A stretch of DNA of 64,000 nt. Source: RGIG8745 sp045576655. GTDB lineage: Bacteria; Bacteroidota; Bacteroidia; Bacteroidales; Bacteroidaceae. The notes under the pieces are model-generated. The model was not told the DNA's origin, did no database searches, and was given only the letters and a program-made list of their open reading frames with translations. The DNA is taken from assembly GCA_045576655.1 (NCBI GenBank), contig JAZNGW010000032.1, positions 62,001-126,000 of the forward strand, written 5' to 3'. The position numbers were made by a program, and so were the translations under genes. Positions 17,294 to 25,964 of the stretch are shown here, piece after piece. The stretch's first letter is position 1. Each line of letters starts with the position of its first letter.

Positions 17294-18988
17294 TTAAATC
17301 TTAATCTTGAGAATCTTTCCGCTATATGCTGGTATTTCTACGTAAACAGTGCCGTCTGGAATAAGATTTATTGTACCTTTTTTACCTGTAAGTAAGTCTT
17401 TGATTTGTAGCGGGGTGTCTTTTACAGGTATGTCCATGCACTCGAACGCATGTGCAGGTATTTTTATCCATGAACGTGAAGTTTTGTTGTCGAAATTGGC
17501 AACAACGAGAATAAGGTCGTGTCCGTCTTTTCGCAAGAATGCATACTGGCGATTTTCGTCCATCATTTGATTACCGTAATTACAATACATGATATCAAAG
17601 AAAGAGCCTTCTCTTATCGCTTTTTCCTTATTGCATATTGAAAGGATTTTAGTGTAGAAGGCTTGTAAGTCCTTTTCTTCCTCCGTTAGTTGAGATGCGT
17701 CGAACTTACCACCGTTACGCCATCGTCTGATTGTGTCTATACTCCAATAATCAAATATTGTAGTACGTCCATCTTTTCCGCTGAACCCTTCTTCATCCAT
17801 ACCTTTTTCCCCAAGTTCCTGACCAAAATATATCATGACAGGGTTGGTACGCATTAGCGCAGACACTATCAATGCGGCTTTTCCTTTTTCAGCAGAACCT
17901 GCAAAGAAATCGGATGCAATACGCTGTTCGTCATGGTTCTCTAGGAAATTGACCATTCTGTCGTTGATGTCGTCTACGCTTTGCCAACATCCGGTTATGC
18001 TCATTGCAGAATTTCCGTTTATAACAGAACGTAGTGTGTCGTAAAGTCCTACTTTGTCATACAAATAGTCAAATTTGCCTCTATAAATATAATTGCGGTA
18101 TTCACGAGGATTGTATATTTCTGCAATGAATATCAGGTCGGGATTTATGCGCTTTACCTGCGGAATAGCCCATCCCCAAAAGTCACATGGAACCATTTCT
18201 GCCATGTCGCATCTAAACCCATCAACACCCTTAGACGCCCAAAACTTTAAGATGTTAAGCATCTTATCCCATGTGCTTGGAACTGATGGTGAGAATGCCA
18301 TTTCATGACTTCCAAGATAGTCTATGCCGTAATTTAGTTTGACAGTCTCGTACCAGTCGCTACGGTTTGGCCATTGAGTGAAACAGTCATTGCCTGTTGC
18401 TTTTGCGGGCATTTCAACATATTCTGTTCCATTTTCATCCTTCAGGCTGAATGAAGGAGAAAATTTAGCTCCAGGAATATAGTAGAAGTTGTTGTTGATG
18501 TCAAAAGACTGTGTTTTGTCATCATCTTCTCCTAAATCCTTTATGCCTTCAGGTTTAGCGTCTGAATTGTATTGGCGAGCAACATGATTAGGGACAAAAT
18601 CAATTATAACTTTCAATCCAGCCTTGTGCGTACGATTAACGAGATTTTGGAACTCTTTCATTCTGTCGGGAATGTTTGTTGCCAAATCCGGGTTTATGTC
18701 ATAATAGTCTTTTATTGCATAGGGACTACCTGCTTTTCCTTTTACTATGGCAGAATGGTCTTTGGGGATACCATATGAGGTGTAATCTGTTTGAGTGGCA
18801 TGTTCAATTACTCCTGTGTACCAAATATGAGTGGCGCCAAGCTCCTTAATTTTATCGAGTGCCTTAGAAGTAAAATCTGCCATGCGTCCACATCCATTCT
18901 GTTGTTTCGTTCCATTGATAACACAATGCGAACTATTTGCTCCAAATAGACGTGTAAACACTTGGTAGACTACTATTTTTTCTTTCAT
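17294..18988 (-). CDS. GH13 alpha-amylase family protein, intracellular
   Basis: A 564-residue alpha-glucan-active enzyme. The four GH13 signature regions are present: DFVPNHVARQY (region I), GFRCDMAEMVP (region II, nucleophile Asp), FIAEIYNP (region III, acid/base Glu) and VNFLENHDEQR (region IV, Asp). The final ~100 residues look like the C-terminal beta domain. There is no signal peptide, so it should act on cytoplasmic alpha-glucans such as glycogen or imported maltodextrins. It is a single gene, away from the glycogen cluster at 34-39 kb. The exact product is not determinable from sequence. Confidence 0.9.
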   Translation of the reverse strand: MKEKIVVYQVFTRLFGANSSHCVINGTKQQNGCGRMADFTSKALDKIKELGATHIWYTGVIEHATQTDYTSYGIPKDHSAIVKGKAGSPYAIKDYYDINPDLATNIPDRMKEFQNLVNRTHKAGLKVIIDFVPNHVARQYNSDAKPEGIKDLGEDDDKTQSFDINNNFYYIPGAKFSPSFSLKDENGTEYVEMPAKATGNDCFTQWPNRSDWYETVKLNYGIDYLGSHEMAFSPSVPSTWDKMLNILKFWASKGVDGFRCDMAEMVPCDFWGWAIPQVKRINPDLIFIAEIYNPREYRNYIYRGKFDYLYDKVGLYDTLRSVINGNSAMSITGCWQSVDDINDRMVNFLENHDEQRIASDFFAGSAEKGKAALIVSALMRTNPVMIYFGQELGEKGMDEEGFSGKDGRTTIFDYWSIDTIRRWRNGGKFDASQLTEEEKDLQAFYTKILSICNKEKAIREGSFFDIMYCNYGNQMMDENRQYAFLRKDGHDLILVVANFDNKTSRSWIKIPAHAFECMDIPVKDTPLQIKDLLTGKKGTINLIPDGTVYVEIPAYSGKILKIKI

Positions 18989-19060
18989 TATATTTTTGAT
19001 TATAATAGTTATGTGAAATTATAAATTTACACATAACGCATGAGGATTATAATTTAAACA

Positions 19061-19097
19061 ATAGAATGGCACACTTATAGAAGTATGCCATTTCTAT
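19061..19097 (-). terminator. Hairpin downstream of fabD
   Basis: A long stem (ATAGAATGGCACACTT with AAGTATGCCATTTCTAT, one bulge and one G-U) sits just after fabD. The T-run after it is weak. Confidence 0.55.
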
Positions 19098-19117
19098 CAC
19101 ATAAATTGTGTTTCTAT

Positions 19118-20014
19118 TTATTCAATTCCGTGTGCAACAACGGTCTCGTTACCTTTGGCAATTTTTGCAATTGTTCCTTGAAGTACTTTTCCTGGACCAC
19201 ACTCAGTGAAATCAGTAGCACCATCAGCAATCATGTTTTCTACTTCGTTTGTCCAACGTACAGGAGCAGTAAGCTGTGCTATAAGGTTAGTTTTTATTTC
19301 TTCTGGGTTAGTGTGTCCCTTTGCGTCGACGTTCTGGTAAATAGGGCATTTTGGAGTATTGAATGTGGTTGATTCAATTGCAGCCTGAAGTTCTTCTTTT
19401 GCAGGCTGCATAAGTGGTGAATGGAATGCACCGCCAACTTTGAGTGGGAGCGCACGTTTCGCGCCAGCCTCCTTGAGTTTCTCGCACGCTGTATTTACTG
19501 CGTCGATGTTGCCTGAGATTACGACCTGTCCGGGACAGTTGTAGTTTGCAGCAACAACAATATTGCCATCGGTGCTAACTTCTCCACATATATTCTCAAT
19601 AGTATCATCTGCTAATCCGATTATTGCAGCCATAGTAGATGGAGATGCTTCGCACGCTTTTTGCATAGCCATAGCACGCTTGTATACAAGTGTTAATCCA
19701 TCTTCAAAAGATATTGCCCCACATGCAACAAGTGCTGAGAATTCTCCGAGCGAGTGTCCTGCAACCATTTCTGGTTGGAATGCATCGCCCATGCATAGCG
19801 CAGAAATTACAGAGTGAAGAAATACAGCAGGCTGTGTAACCTTTGTTTGTTTAAGTTCTTCATCAGTACCTTCAAACATTATGTCAGTGATTCTGAAACC
19901 TAGAATTTCGTTGGCTTTCTCGAAAAGTTCTTTTGCTAATTGATTGTTTTCATATAAGTCTTTGCCCATACCTGTAAACTGGGCACCTTGACCAGGAAAT
20001 ACGAATGCTTTCAT
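19118..20014 (-). CDS. fabD: Malonyl-CoA:ACP transacylase
   Basis: Transfers malonyl from CoA to acyl carrier protein for fatty-acid synthesis. 298 residues. It has GQGAQFTGMG at the N-terminus, nucleophile Ser88 in VAGHSLGEFSALV, catalytic His198 in VGGAFHSPLMQPA and the GPGKVLQG end motif. Other fab genes are not adjacent. It lies 55 bases downstream of purT on the same strand and may be read through from it. Confidence 0.96.
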   Translation of the reverse strand: MKAFVFPGQGAQFTGMGKDLYENNQLAKELFEKANEILGFRITDIMFEGTDEELKQTKVTQPAVFLHSVISALCMGDAFQPEMVAGHSLGEFSALVACGAISFEDGLTLVYKRAMAMQKACEASPSTMAAIIGLADDTIENICGEVSTDGNIVVAANYNCPGQVVISGNIDAVNTACEKLKEAGAKRALPLKVGGAFHSPLMQPAKEELQAAIESTTFNTPKCPIYQNVDAKGHTNPEEIKTNLIAQLTAPVRWTNEVENMIADGATDFTECGPGKVLQGTIAKIAKGNETVVAHGIE

Positions 20015-20069
20015 TTATTTGATATTTTGATATTATATTAACAACAAGTGTAACTTTATTGTTTTGATT

Positions 20070-21233
20070 TTACTTCACACAAACTTTGTTTGCCAATGAT
20101 TTGCATTTGTCTCTTAATTGCTCTAGAGAGGAACCAAGTTTGTCGTAGCACACAACAACGCCCATTCTTCTACCTACATGAGCAATAGGTTTTCCAAAAA
20201 TTCTAATGTATGTATTCTCTGCGTTGCAAACATCTTCGATGCCCTCGTAGTCGGGAGATGCACTTTCTATTTCAGAAAGTATAACTGCGCTTGCGCCATT
20301 TCTCTCTTGTGTTATTTCAGGGATTGGTAAGCCTAAGACTGCTCGGCAGTGTAACTCAAATTCTGATAAGTTCTGTGTTCCTGCGAGTGTTACCATGCCA
20401 GTATCATGTGGGCGAGGGGAGAGTTCGCTAAAGAATACTCCATCTTTATCACTTAAGAAAAATTCAACTCCCCATATACCTGAGCCAGATAGTGCTTCTG
20501 TAATTTTCTTTGCCATATTCTGTGCTTCTGAAATTTGTTCTTCAGAAACATATGCAGGTTGAAAACTTTCTCTATAATCGCCACCTTTTTGAACGTGCCC
20601 AATGGGTTTGCAGAAAAGTGTATTACCGTTGTCTTGTGTAACTGTTAGGAGGGTTATTTCGGAGTCAAATTTTATGAATTGCTCAACTATTACTTCTTTG
20701 ATATCTCCGCGTGCGCCTTCTGCTGCGATTTTCCATGCCTCAGGCAATTCTTCGGGGGTGTTAACCTTGCTTTGTCCATGTCCTGATGAACTCATTAATG
20801 GCTTGACAATAAAAGGATAGCCTATTTCCTCTGCTGCAGCACAAAACTCATCAAATGTTTTAGCGTATCTGTAATTAGCCGTTTTGAGTCCAAGCTCCGT
20901 GTGTGCCAATTCTCTTATGGCCTTTCTGTTCATAGTGAAATTGACAGCGCGAGCGGAAGGAACAACCTTGATTCCCATCTGTTCGCAATCATATAGTTTC
21001 TCAGTTCTGATTGCTTCGATTTCAGGAACGATGATATCGGGATGGTGTTTGTTGACGGCTTTCATAAGTGCATCACCATCTAGCATCGAGAAAACTTCAT
21101 GCTCGTCTGCAACTTGCATTGCTGGCGCATTAGCGTATGAATCACATGCAATGACGTACTGTCCTTTGCGTTTACAAGCGATAACAAACTCCTTGCCGAG
21201 TTCGCCGCTACCTAATAGCATTATTTTTTTCAT
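20070..21233 (-). CDS. purT: Formate-dependent phosphoribosylglycinamide formyltransferase
   Basis: Formylates GAR using formate and ATP in purine synthesis, the folate-independent alternative to PurN. The start MKKIMLLGSGELGKEF matches the family; the open frame begins 15 bases earlier (MYICT), which I reject. About 387 residues. ATP-grasp features include PFIVKPLMSSSGHGQSKV near residue 150 and the metal-binding FFSELSPRPHDTGMVTL near residue 275. The substrate is the formate made by PflB elsewhere in this window. Confidence 0.96.
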   Translation of the reverse strand: MKKIMLLGSGELGKEFVIACKRKGQYVIACDSYANAPAMQVADEHEVFSMLDGDALMKAVNKHHPDIIVPEIEAIRTEKLYDCEQMGIKVVPSARAVNFTMNRKAIRELAHTELGLKTANYRYAKTFDEFCAAAEEIGYPFIVKPLMSSSGHGQSKVNTPEELPEAWKIAAEGARGDIKEVIVEQFIKFDSEITLLTVTQDNGNTLFCKPIGHVQKGGDYRESFQPAYVSEEQISEAQNMAKKITEALSGSGIWGVEFFLSDKDGVFFSELSPRPHDTGMVTLAGTQNLSEFELHCRAVLGLPIPEITQERNGASAVILSEIESASPDYEGIEDVCNAENTYIRIFGKPIAHVGRRMGVVVCYDKLGSSLEQLRDKCKSLANKVCVK

Positions 21234-21299
21234 AGTGCAAATATACAATTAAGTTCTGAAGTTATAATAAGATAGTGATGTTAATTCAATATTTATTAA

Positions 21300-21333
21300 A
21301 TAAAAATCCCACACATATCTAAATATGTATGGG
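21300..21333 (-). terminator. Terminator after the OmpA-like gene
   Basis: CCCACACATAT and ATATGTATGGG pair (one mismatch), followed on the minus strand by TTTTTATTT. Confidence 0.7.
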
Positions 21334-21357
21334 AAATATGAATGTAGTGTTTGATGC

Positions 21358-22053
21358 TTATTTCAATGTACCTGCATTTGCTGCGTTAATCATTTCTGGA
21401 CTAGCATACATGTATACTTCTACACGGCGGTTTTGAGTGCGTCCTGCTGAAGTTGAATTGTCTGCTATTGGTTCTGTTGATCCCTTGCCTTCTACAGAAG
21501 CGATCTGGTTAACAGAAACTCCACATGATTTGAGATATGCTTCAACAGATTGTGCTCTTCTAAGTGAAAGCGGGTTGTTTATAGCATCACTACCAGTATT
21601 GTCTGTATGACCAATGATTGCAACATCTGTGTCTGCATAATTATTGAGAACGCCTGCAAAGTCTTTAAGTGATACTTTTGCTGCTGCGTTGAGGTCTGCT
21701 TTGTTTGTGGCGAAAAGTATACCTGAATCAAAAGTTACTTTTACGGCCTGCAATCCGTTTGCATCGGTAACTGATTCAACTTGTGCATTAGCGATAGCTT
21801 CAGCCTCGGCTTTAGCCTTATCCATTTTTTTACCAATGAGAACTCCGGCAGTTGTACCTACTGCTGTGCCAATTGCAGCTCCAATAGCAGTTCCTTTACC
21901 ATTGCCTCCAATGAGCCTGCCTGCTAATGCTCCAAGAGCAGCACCACCACCAGCGCCAATAAGTCCTCCTTTTGTCGTATTATTCATGCTACCACAACCT
22001 GAGAGTAAAATTAATGCACAAAGCAATGCAATGTTTAGTTTGAAAATTTTCAT
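21358..22053 (-). CDS. OmpA-family lipoprotein with glycine-zipper segment
   Basis: A 231-residue envelope protein. The N-terminus is a lipoprotein signal (ALILLSGCGSMNN, lipidated Cys near residue 20). A glycine-rich hydrophobic stretch at about residues 28-75 (GGLIGAGGGAALGALAG) is a glycine zipper. An OmpA C-terminal domain spans about residues 100-215, with VAIIGHTDNTGSDAIN, LSLRRAQSVEAYL and AGRTQNRRVEVYM, which in this family binds diaminopimelate in peptidoglycan. It likely tethers outer membrane to wall. Monocistronic. Confidence 0.9.
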   Translation of the reverse strand: MKIFKLNIALLCALILLSGCGSMNNTTKGGLIGAGGGAALGALAGRLIGGNGKGTAIGAAIGTAVGTTAGVLIGKKMDKAKAEAEAIANAQVESVTDANGLQAVKVTFDSGILFATNKADLNAAAKVSLKDFAGVLNNYADTDVAIIGHTDNTGSDAINNPLSLRRAQSVEAYLKSCGVSVNQIASVEGKGSTEPIADNSTSAGRTQNRRVEVYMYASPEMINAANAGTLK

Positions 22054-22282
22054 AATGCTTGTTTTGTTTTAAATGTTAGAAAATGTTGTTGTATTTTTGT
22101 TAATGCAAATATCGTGAAAAATGTTTAAACGTAATCAGTCTTATGCAATTTTTTATAGAATTTAATTTTTGCGTTATTATATATTATGACTCCGAATAGT
22201 TTGCAATGCAGTTTTCTTATATCATTATTTATGCGTTTAAATGATTAATATTATTCGTCTTCCCCAAAAAAAACAATAAAAC
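22054..22282. other. AT-rich intergenic stretch before the tRNA promoter
   Basis: Together with the tRNA promoter and leader (to 22381) this is 328 bases without a protein gene. I see only the upstream region of the OmpA-like gene and no conserved element apart from the tRNA promoter. Confidence 0.5.
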
Positions 22283-22315
22283 TTTTGGTCACTAATTTTA
22301 AAAAGTATACCTTTG
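22283..22315 (+). promoter_or_regulatory. tRNA cluster promoter (TTTTG, 20 bases, TACCTTTG)
   Basis: TTTTG at 22283-22287, then 20 bases, then TACCTTTG at 22308-22315. The spacing and both elements match the Bacteroidota vegetative promoter closely. Confidence 0.85.
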
Positions 22316-22381
22316 CAACCGCAATTCAGAGGAATGGCGGTAAGTAATGAACTTCGCATGTTATTTTAACATGATGTTTTT

Positions 22382-22454
22382 GCGGAAATAGCTCAGTTGG
22401 TAGAGCACAACCTTGCCAAGGTTGGGGTCGCGAGTTCGAGTCTCGTTTTCCGCT
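22382..22454 (+). tRNA. tRNA-Gly (GCC), copy 1
   Basis: 73 bases fold into a cloverleaf: acceptor GCGGAAA/TTTCCGC, D arm GCTC/GAGC, anticodon loop TTGCCAA and TTCGAGT T-loop. CCA is not encoded. Confidence 0.98.
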
Positions 22455-22485
22455 CAAATATCTTAGTTGATGTGTGATGATGTTT

Positions 22486-22566
22486 GCCCACGTGGCGGAA
22501 TGGTAGACGCGCTCGTTTCAGGTGCGAGTGTTGAGAGACGTGCAAGTTCGAGTCTTGTCGTGGGCA
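22486..22566 (+). tRNA. tRNA-Leu (CAG)
   Basis: 81 bases with acceptor GCCCACG/CGTGGGC, anticodon loop TTCAGGT and a class-II variable arm between the anticodon and T stems. Confidence 0.95.
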
Positions 22567-22571
22567 CTTTT

Positions 22572-22644
22572 GCGGAAATAGCTCAGTTGGTAGAGCACAA
22601 CCTTGCCAAGGTTGGGGTCGCGAGTTCGAGTCTCGTTTTCCGCT
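22572..22644 (+). tRNA. tRNA-Gly (GCC), copy 2
   Basis: Identical over 73 bases to copy 1. It starts 6 bases after the tRNA-Leu. Confidence 0.98.
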
Positions 22645-22666
22645 CAAGTTTGATATTACTGTCTTT

Positions 22667-22739
22667 GCGGAAATAGCTCAGTTGGTAGAGCACAACCTTG
22701 CCAAGGTTGGGGTCGCGAGTTCGAGTCTCGTTTTCCGCT
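22667..22739 (+). tRNA. tRNA-Gly (GCC), copy 3
   Basis: Identical to copies 1 and 2. It is the last tRNA of the cluster and is followed directly by a terminator. Confidence 0.98.
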
Positions 22740-22740
22740 C

Positions 22741-22767
22741 AAAGGATTGCATTTTGCAATCCTTTTT
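22741..22767 (+). terminator. Terminator of the tRNA cluster
   Basis: AAAGGATTGCA and TGCAATCCTTT pair over 11 bases with a 3-base loop, followed by more T. Confidence 0.9.
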
Positions 22768-22835
22768 TCTTTCTAATTACTTTCTTTTTGTAATTTTGCT
22801 GTAATTTTAGATTGAATTTAAGTTAAGTATGTGCA

Positions 22836-24848
22836 ATGGATACAATTAAAGAGAGGATAGATTTTTTGCGTACAGAGCTACATCGTCATAATTATCTATA
22901 TTATGTGCAAAATAATCCCGAGATTTCAGATTATGAATTTGATAATTTGATGCACGAATTGCAGGATTTAGAAATGTTTTATCCTCAATATGCTGATGCT
23001 AATTCGCCTACGCAGAGAGTTGGTTCTGATATAAACCAAGAATTTTGTCAGATTTCTCATAAATATCCAATGCTTTCTTTGTCAAATACATATAACGAAG
23101 GGGAAGTTCGGGATTTCTACGGGCGTGTTAAAGACGGTTTGGAAGGTGAACCTTTTGAAATTGTTTGCGAACTAAAATATGACGGTTTAAGTATTTCGCT
23201 TACATATATTAATGGACAGCTTCATCATGCTGTGACTCGTGGAGATGGTGTAGTGGGTGATGATGTCACTTCTAATGTTCGTACTATTGGTAGCATTCCG
23301 CTTGTATTGCCTCCTAATTGTGGATGTCCTAATGAATTTGAAATTCGTGGTGAAGTTCTTATGCCTTGGAGTTCATTTGAGGCATTGAATTTAGAGCGTG
23401 AGAGAAGGGGCGAGCCTCTTTTTGCCAATCCAAGAAATGCTGCATCGGGAACTCTTAAATCTCAGAAATCGGAACTTGTGGCGCAACGTAAACTTGACGC
23501 ATATTTGTATTATATGTTGACAGATGAGTCCGATGTATATGCAGGGCATTATGAATGTCTCAATGAGTGTGAAAAGTGGGGCTTTAAGATTTCTTCAAAC
23601 ATGAAGAAGTGTTCAACAATAGAAGAAGTGATGGGCTTTATCCATTATTGGGATGTTCAACGAAAATTCTTACCAGTGGCAACAGATGGTATAGTCTTAA
23701 AAGTTAATTCTTTACGTCAACAAAAGCATTTGGGTTTTACTGCAAAATCTCCGCGTTGGGCTATTGCATATAAATTTAAGGCAGAACGGGTGTGTACTCG
23801 TTTAAATGAAGTTACATATCAAGTTGGGCGTACAGGAGCAGTGACTCCTGTTGCAAATATGGAACCTGTTCAACTTGCTGGTACAATAGTTAAAAGAGCT
23901 TCACTGCATAATAGTGATATAATTAATCAACTTGATCTTCACATAGGTGATATGGTGTATGTGGAGAAGGGAGGAGAAATAATTCCTAAAGTTGTAGGTG
24001 TTGATGTTTCTGCACGTACGTCGTGTATGGTTCCTGTTGTATTTGTGAAAAAATGTCCTGAATGTGGGACTGAGTTGGTGAGATATGAAGGTGAAGCAGC
24101 GCATTATTGTCCTAATTCAACAAGTTGCCCCCCACAGATAAAAGGGCGTATAGAGCATTTTATATCTCGTAAGGCTATGAACATAGATAGTCTTGGTCCT
24201 GAAACAATTGATGATTATTTTAGGCGCGGACTTATTAGAGATGCAGCAGACTTGTATCGTATTGGCGTACAAGATATTAATGGAGTTAATAACACTAAAA
24301 TGAAGTCTGCTGTAAAGATTGTTCAAAATATAAAGGCGTCTACATCAGTTCCTTTTGAAAGGGTTGTTTATGCTATAGGAATACGATTTGTAGGTGAAAC
24401 TACGGCGAAAATTATAGCAAAAAAGTTCAGGAATATAGACTCTTTGGCAAATGCCTCAGTTGATGAATTAAAAGATGTAGAGGGTGTTGGTGATGTAATT
24501 GCACAAAGTGTTATCCAGTTTTTCAATGACCCTGTCAATATCGATTTTATAGAGCGTCTTAAAAAATATGGTGTTACAATGTCTATCCCGGACTCATGTG
24601 AAAATGAATGTTCGGAAATATTGAGCGGTCAGAAAATTGTTATTAGTGGAGTCTTTTCTCATTATTCACGGGATGAATATAAAGATTTGATCGAGCGTAA
24701 TGGCGGTAAAAATGTAAGTAGTATATCAAGTAGTACATCTTTTATCCTAGCCGGTGACAATATGGGACCAGCAAAGTTTGAAAAGGCAAAAAAGTTGGGG
24801 GTGAAGATTGTGACAGAGGATGAATTTCTGGAAATTATTGACAAATAG
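22836..24848 (+). CDS. ligA: NAD-dependent DNA ligase
   Basis: Seals nicks in replication and repair using NAD+. 670 residues, full length. The N-terminal Ia domain is followed by the adenylation domain with the AMP-accepting Lys114 in CELKYDGLSI. An OB fold follows, then a four-Cys zinc finger (CPECG and CPNSTSCP, near residues 408-430), helix-hairpin-helix repeats and a C-terminal BRCT domain at about 595-670. A -7-like TAATTTTG at 22791-22798 lies upstream, so it need not depend on the tRNA promoter. Confidence 0.97.
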   Translation: MDTIKERIDFLRTELHRHNYLYYVQNNPEISDYEFDNLMHELQDLEMFYPQYADANSPTQRVGSDINQEFCQISHKYPMLSLSNTYNEGEVRDFYGRVKDGLEGEPFEIVCELKYDGLSISLTYINGQLHHAVTRGDGVVGDDVTSNVRTIGSIPLVLPPNCGCPNEFEIRGEVLMPWSSFEALNLERERRGEPLFANPRNAASGTLKSQKSELVAQRKLDAYLYYMLTDESDVYAGHYECLNECEKWGFKISSNMKKCSTIEEVMGFIHYWDVQRKFLPVATDGIVLKVNSLRQQKHLGFTAKSPRWAIAYKFKAERVCTRLNEVTYQVGRTGAVTPVANMEPVQLAGTIVKRASLHNSDIINQLDLHIGDMVYVEKGGEIIPKVVGVDVSARTSCMVPVVFVKKCPECGTELVRYEGEAAHYCPNSTSCPPQIKGRIEHFISRKAMNIDSLGPETIDDYFRRGLIRDAADLYRIGVQDINGVNNTKMKSAVKIVQNIKASTSVPFERVVYAIGIRFVGETTAKIIAKKFRNIDSLANASVDELKDVEGVGDVIAQSVIQFFNDPVNIDFIERLKKYGVTMSIPDSCENECSEILSGQKIVISGVFSHYSRDEYKDLIERNGGKNVSSISSSTSFILAGDNMGPAKFEKAKKLGVKIVTEDEFLEIIDK

Positions 24849-24940
24849 TTTTGATATTCAAGTGTAAGCAATATCAATTCAATAATAATTACTAATTTTG
24901 CGTAAAAATATATTGGTTAAAGCAAAACGAATAATTTATA

Positions 24941-25834
24941 ATGGCACATAACATCTTTAAAGGTTTGGGAGTGGCACTTGTGACTCCGTTTACATCTACG
25001 GGGGAAGTAGACTATGTGGCTTTGCGCCGTCTTCTCGATTACCAAATGTCTAATGGAACTGATTTTTTGTGTATCTTGGCAACAACTGGTGAAACACCAT
25101 GTTTGTCAACGGATGAGAAAAAAAGAATAAAAGATATTGTTGTAGAAAAAGTTAATGGTAAAATGCCAATCCTTATTGGATGTGGTGGTAATAATACTAT
25201 GTCAGTAGTAGAGACATTGCAAAATGATGATTTTACAGGCATAGATGGAATTCTTAGCGTTTGTCCATATTATAACAAACCATCTCAAGAGGGACTTTAT
25301 CAGCATTTCAAGACAATTGCATGTTCGACAGATCTTCCTGTGGTGTTGTATAATGTGCCTGGGCGTGTTGGTGTCAATATGACTGCCCAAACCACATTGC
25401 GCCTTGCAAATGATTGCCCAAATATTGTGGGTATAAAGGAGGCAAGTGGCAATTTCTCTCAAATCGATGATATACTCAAGAACAAGCCTGCTCATTTTGA
25501 TGTTATCTCAGGAGACGATGGAATTACTTTCCCTTTGATAACATTAGGGGCATCAGGTGTTATCAGTGTCATAGGTAATGCCCTGCCAAAAGAGTTTGGT
25601 CGCATGGTACGTTTGGCATTAAATGGGGACTATAGAAGTGCTTTAGAAATACACCATAAGTTTACAGAATTGTTTGAACTGCTTTTTGTGGATGGAAACC
25701 CTGCAGGCGTGAAAGCAATGCTTCATAGTTTGGGATTGATAGAAAATGAGTTGCGCCTTCCGTTAGTGCCTGCAAGAATCCAGACAATGGGCGAGATAAA
25801 TTCAATTATACGTGAATTGAATATTAAATGCTGA
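24941..25834 (+). CDS. dapA: 4-hydroxy-tetrahydrodipicolinate synthase
   Basis: Condenses pyruvate with aspartate semialdehyde at the branch to lysine and diaminopimelate. 297 residues, TIM barrel. The Schiff-base Lys166 is in IVGIKEASGN and the proton-relay Tyr137 in VVLYNVPGRVGVN; the TTGETPCLS segment near residue 48 is also typical. A -7-like TAATTTTG (24893-24900) precedes it. It ends in a strong terminator and appears monocistronic. Confidence 0.97.
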   Translation: MAHNIFKGLGVALVTPFTSTGEVDYVALRRLLDYQMSNGTDFLCILATTGETPCLSTDEKKRIKDIVVEKVNGKMPILIGCGGNNTMSVVETLQNDDFTGIDGILSVCPYYNKPSQEGLYQHFKTIACSTDLPVVLYNVPGRVGVNMTAQTTLRLANDCPNIVGIKEASGNFSQIDDILKNKPAHFDVISGDDGITFPLITLGASGVISVIGNALPKEFGRMVRLALNGDYRSALEIHHKFTELFELLFVDGNPAGVKAMLHSLGLIENELRLPLVPARIQTMGEINSIIRELNIKC

Positions 25835-25868
25835 GAAGTGTTGTGACAATTATAAGTCTGTTCTTTAT

Positions 25869-25900
25869 AAGCCACTGTCTAAATTGACGGTGGCTTTTTT
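25869..25900 (+). terminator. Terminator after dapA
   Basis: AAGCCAC-GTC and GAC-GTGGCTT pair around a short loop and are followed by TTTTT. Confidence 0.85.
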
Positions 25901-25964
25901 ATGCCTTTATTATGCTTGTTTCATTTTTGTTCCATTTATGTGGATGAACAATGGCATCATAGCT

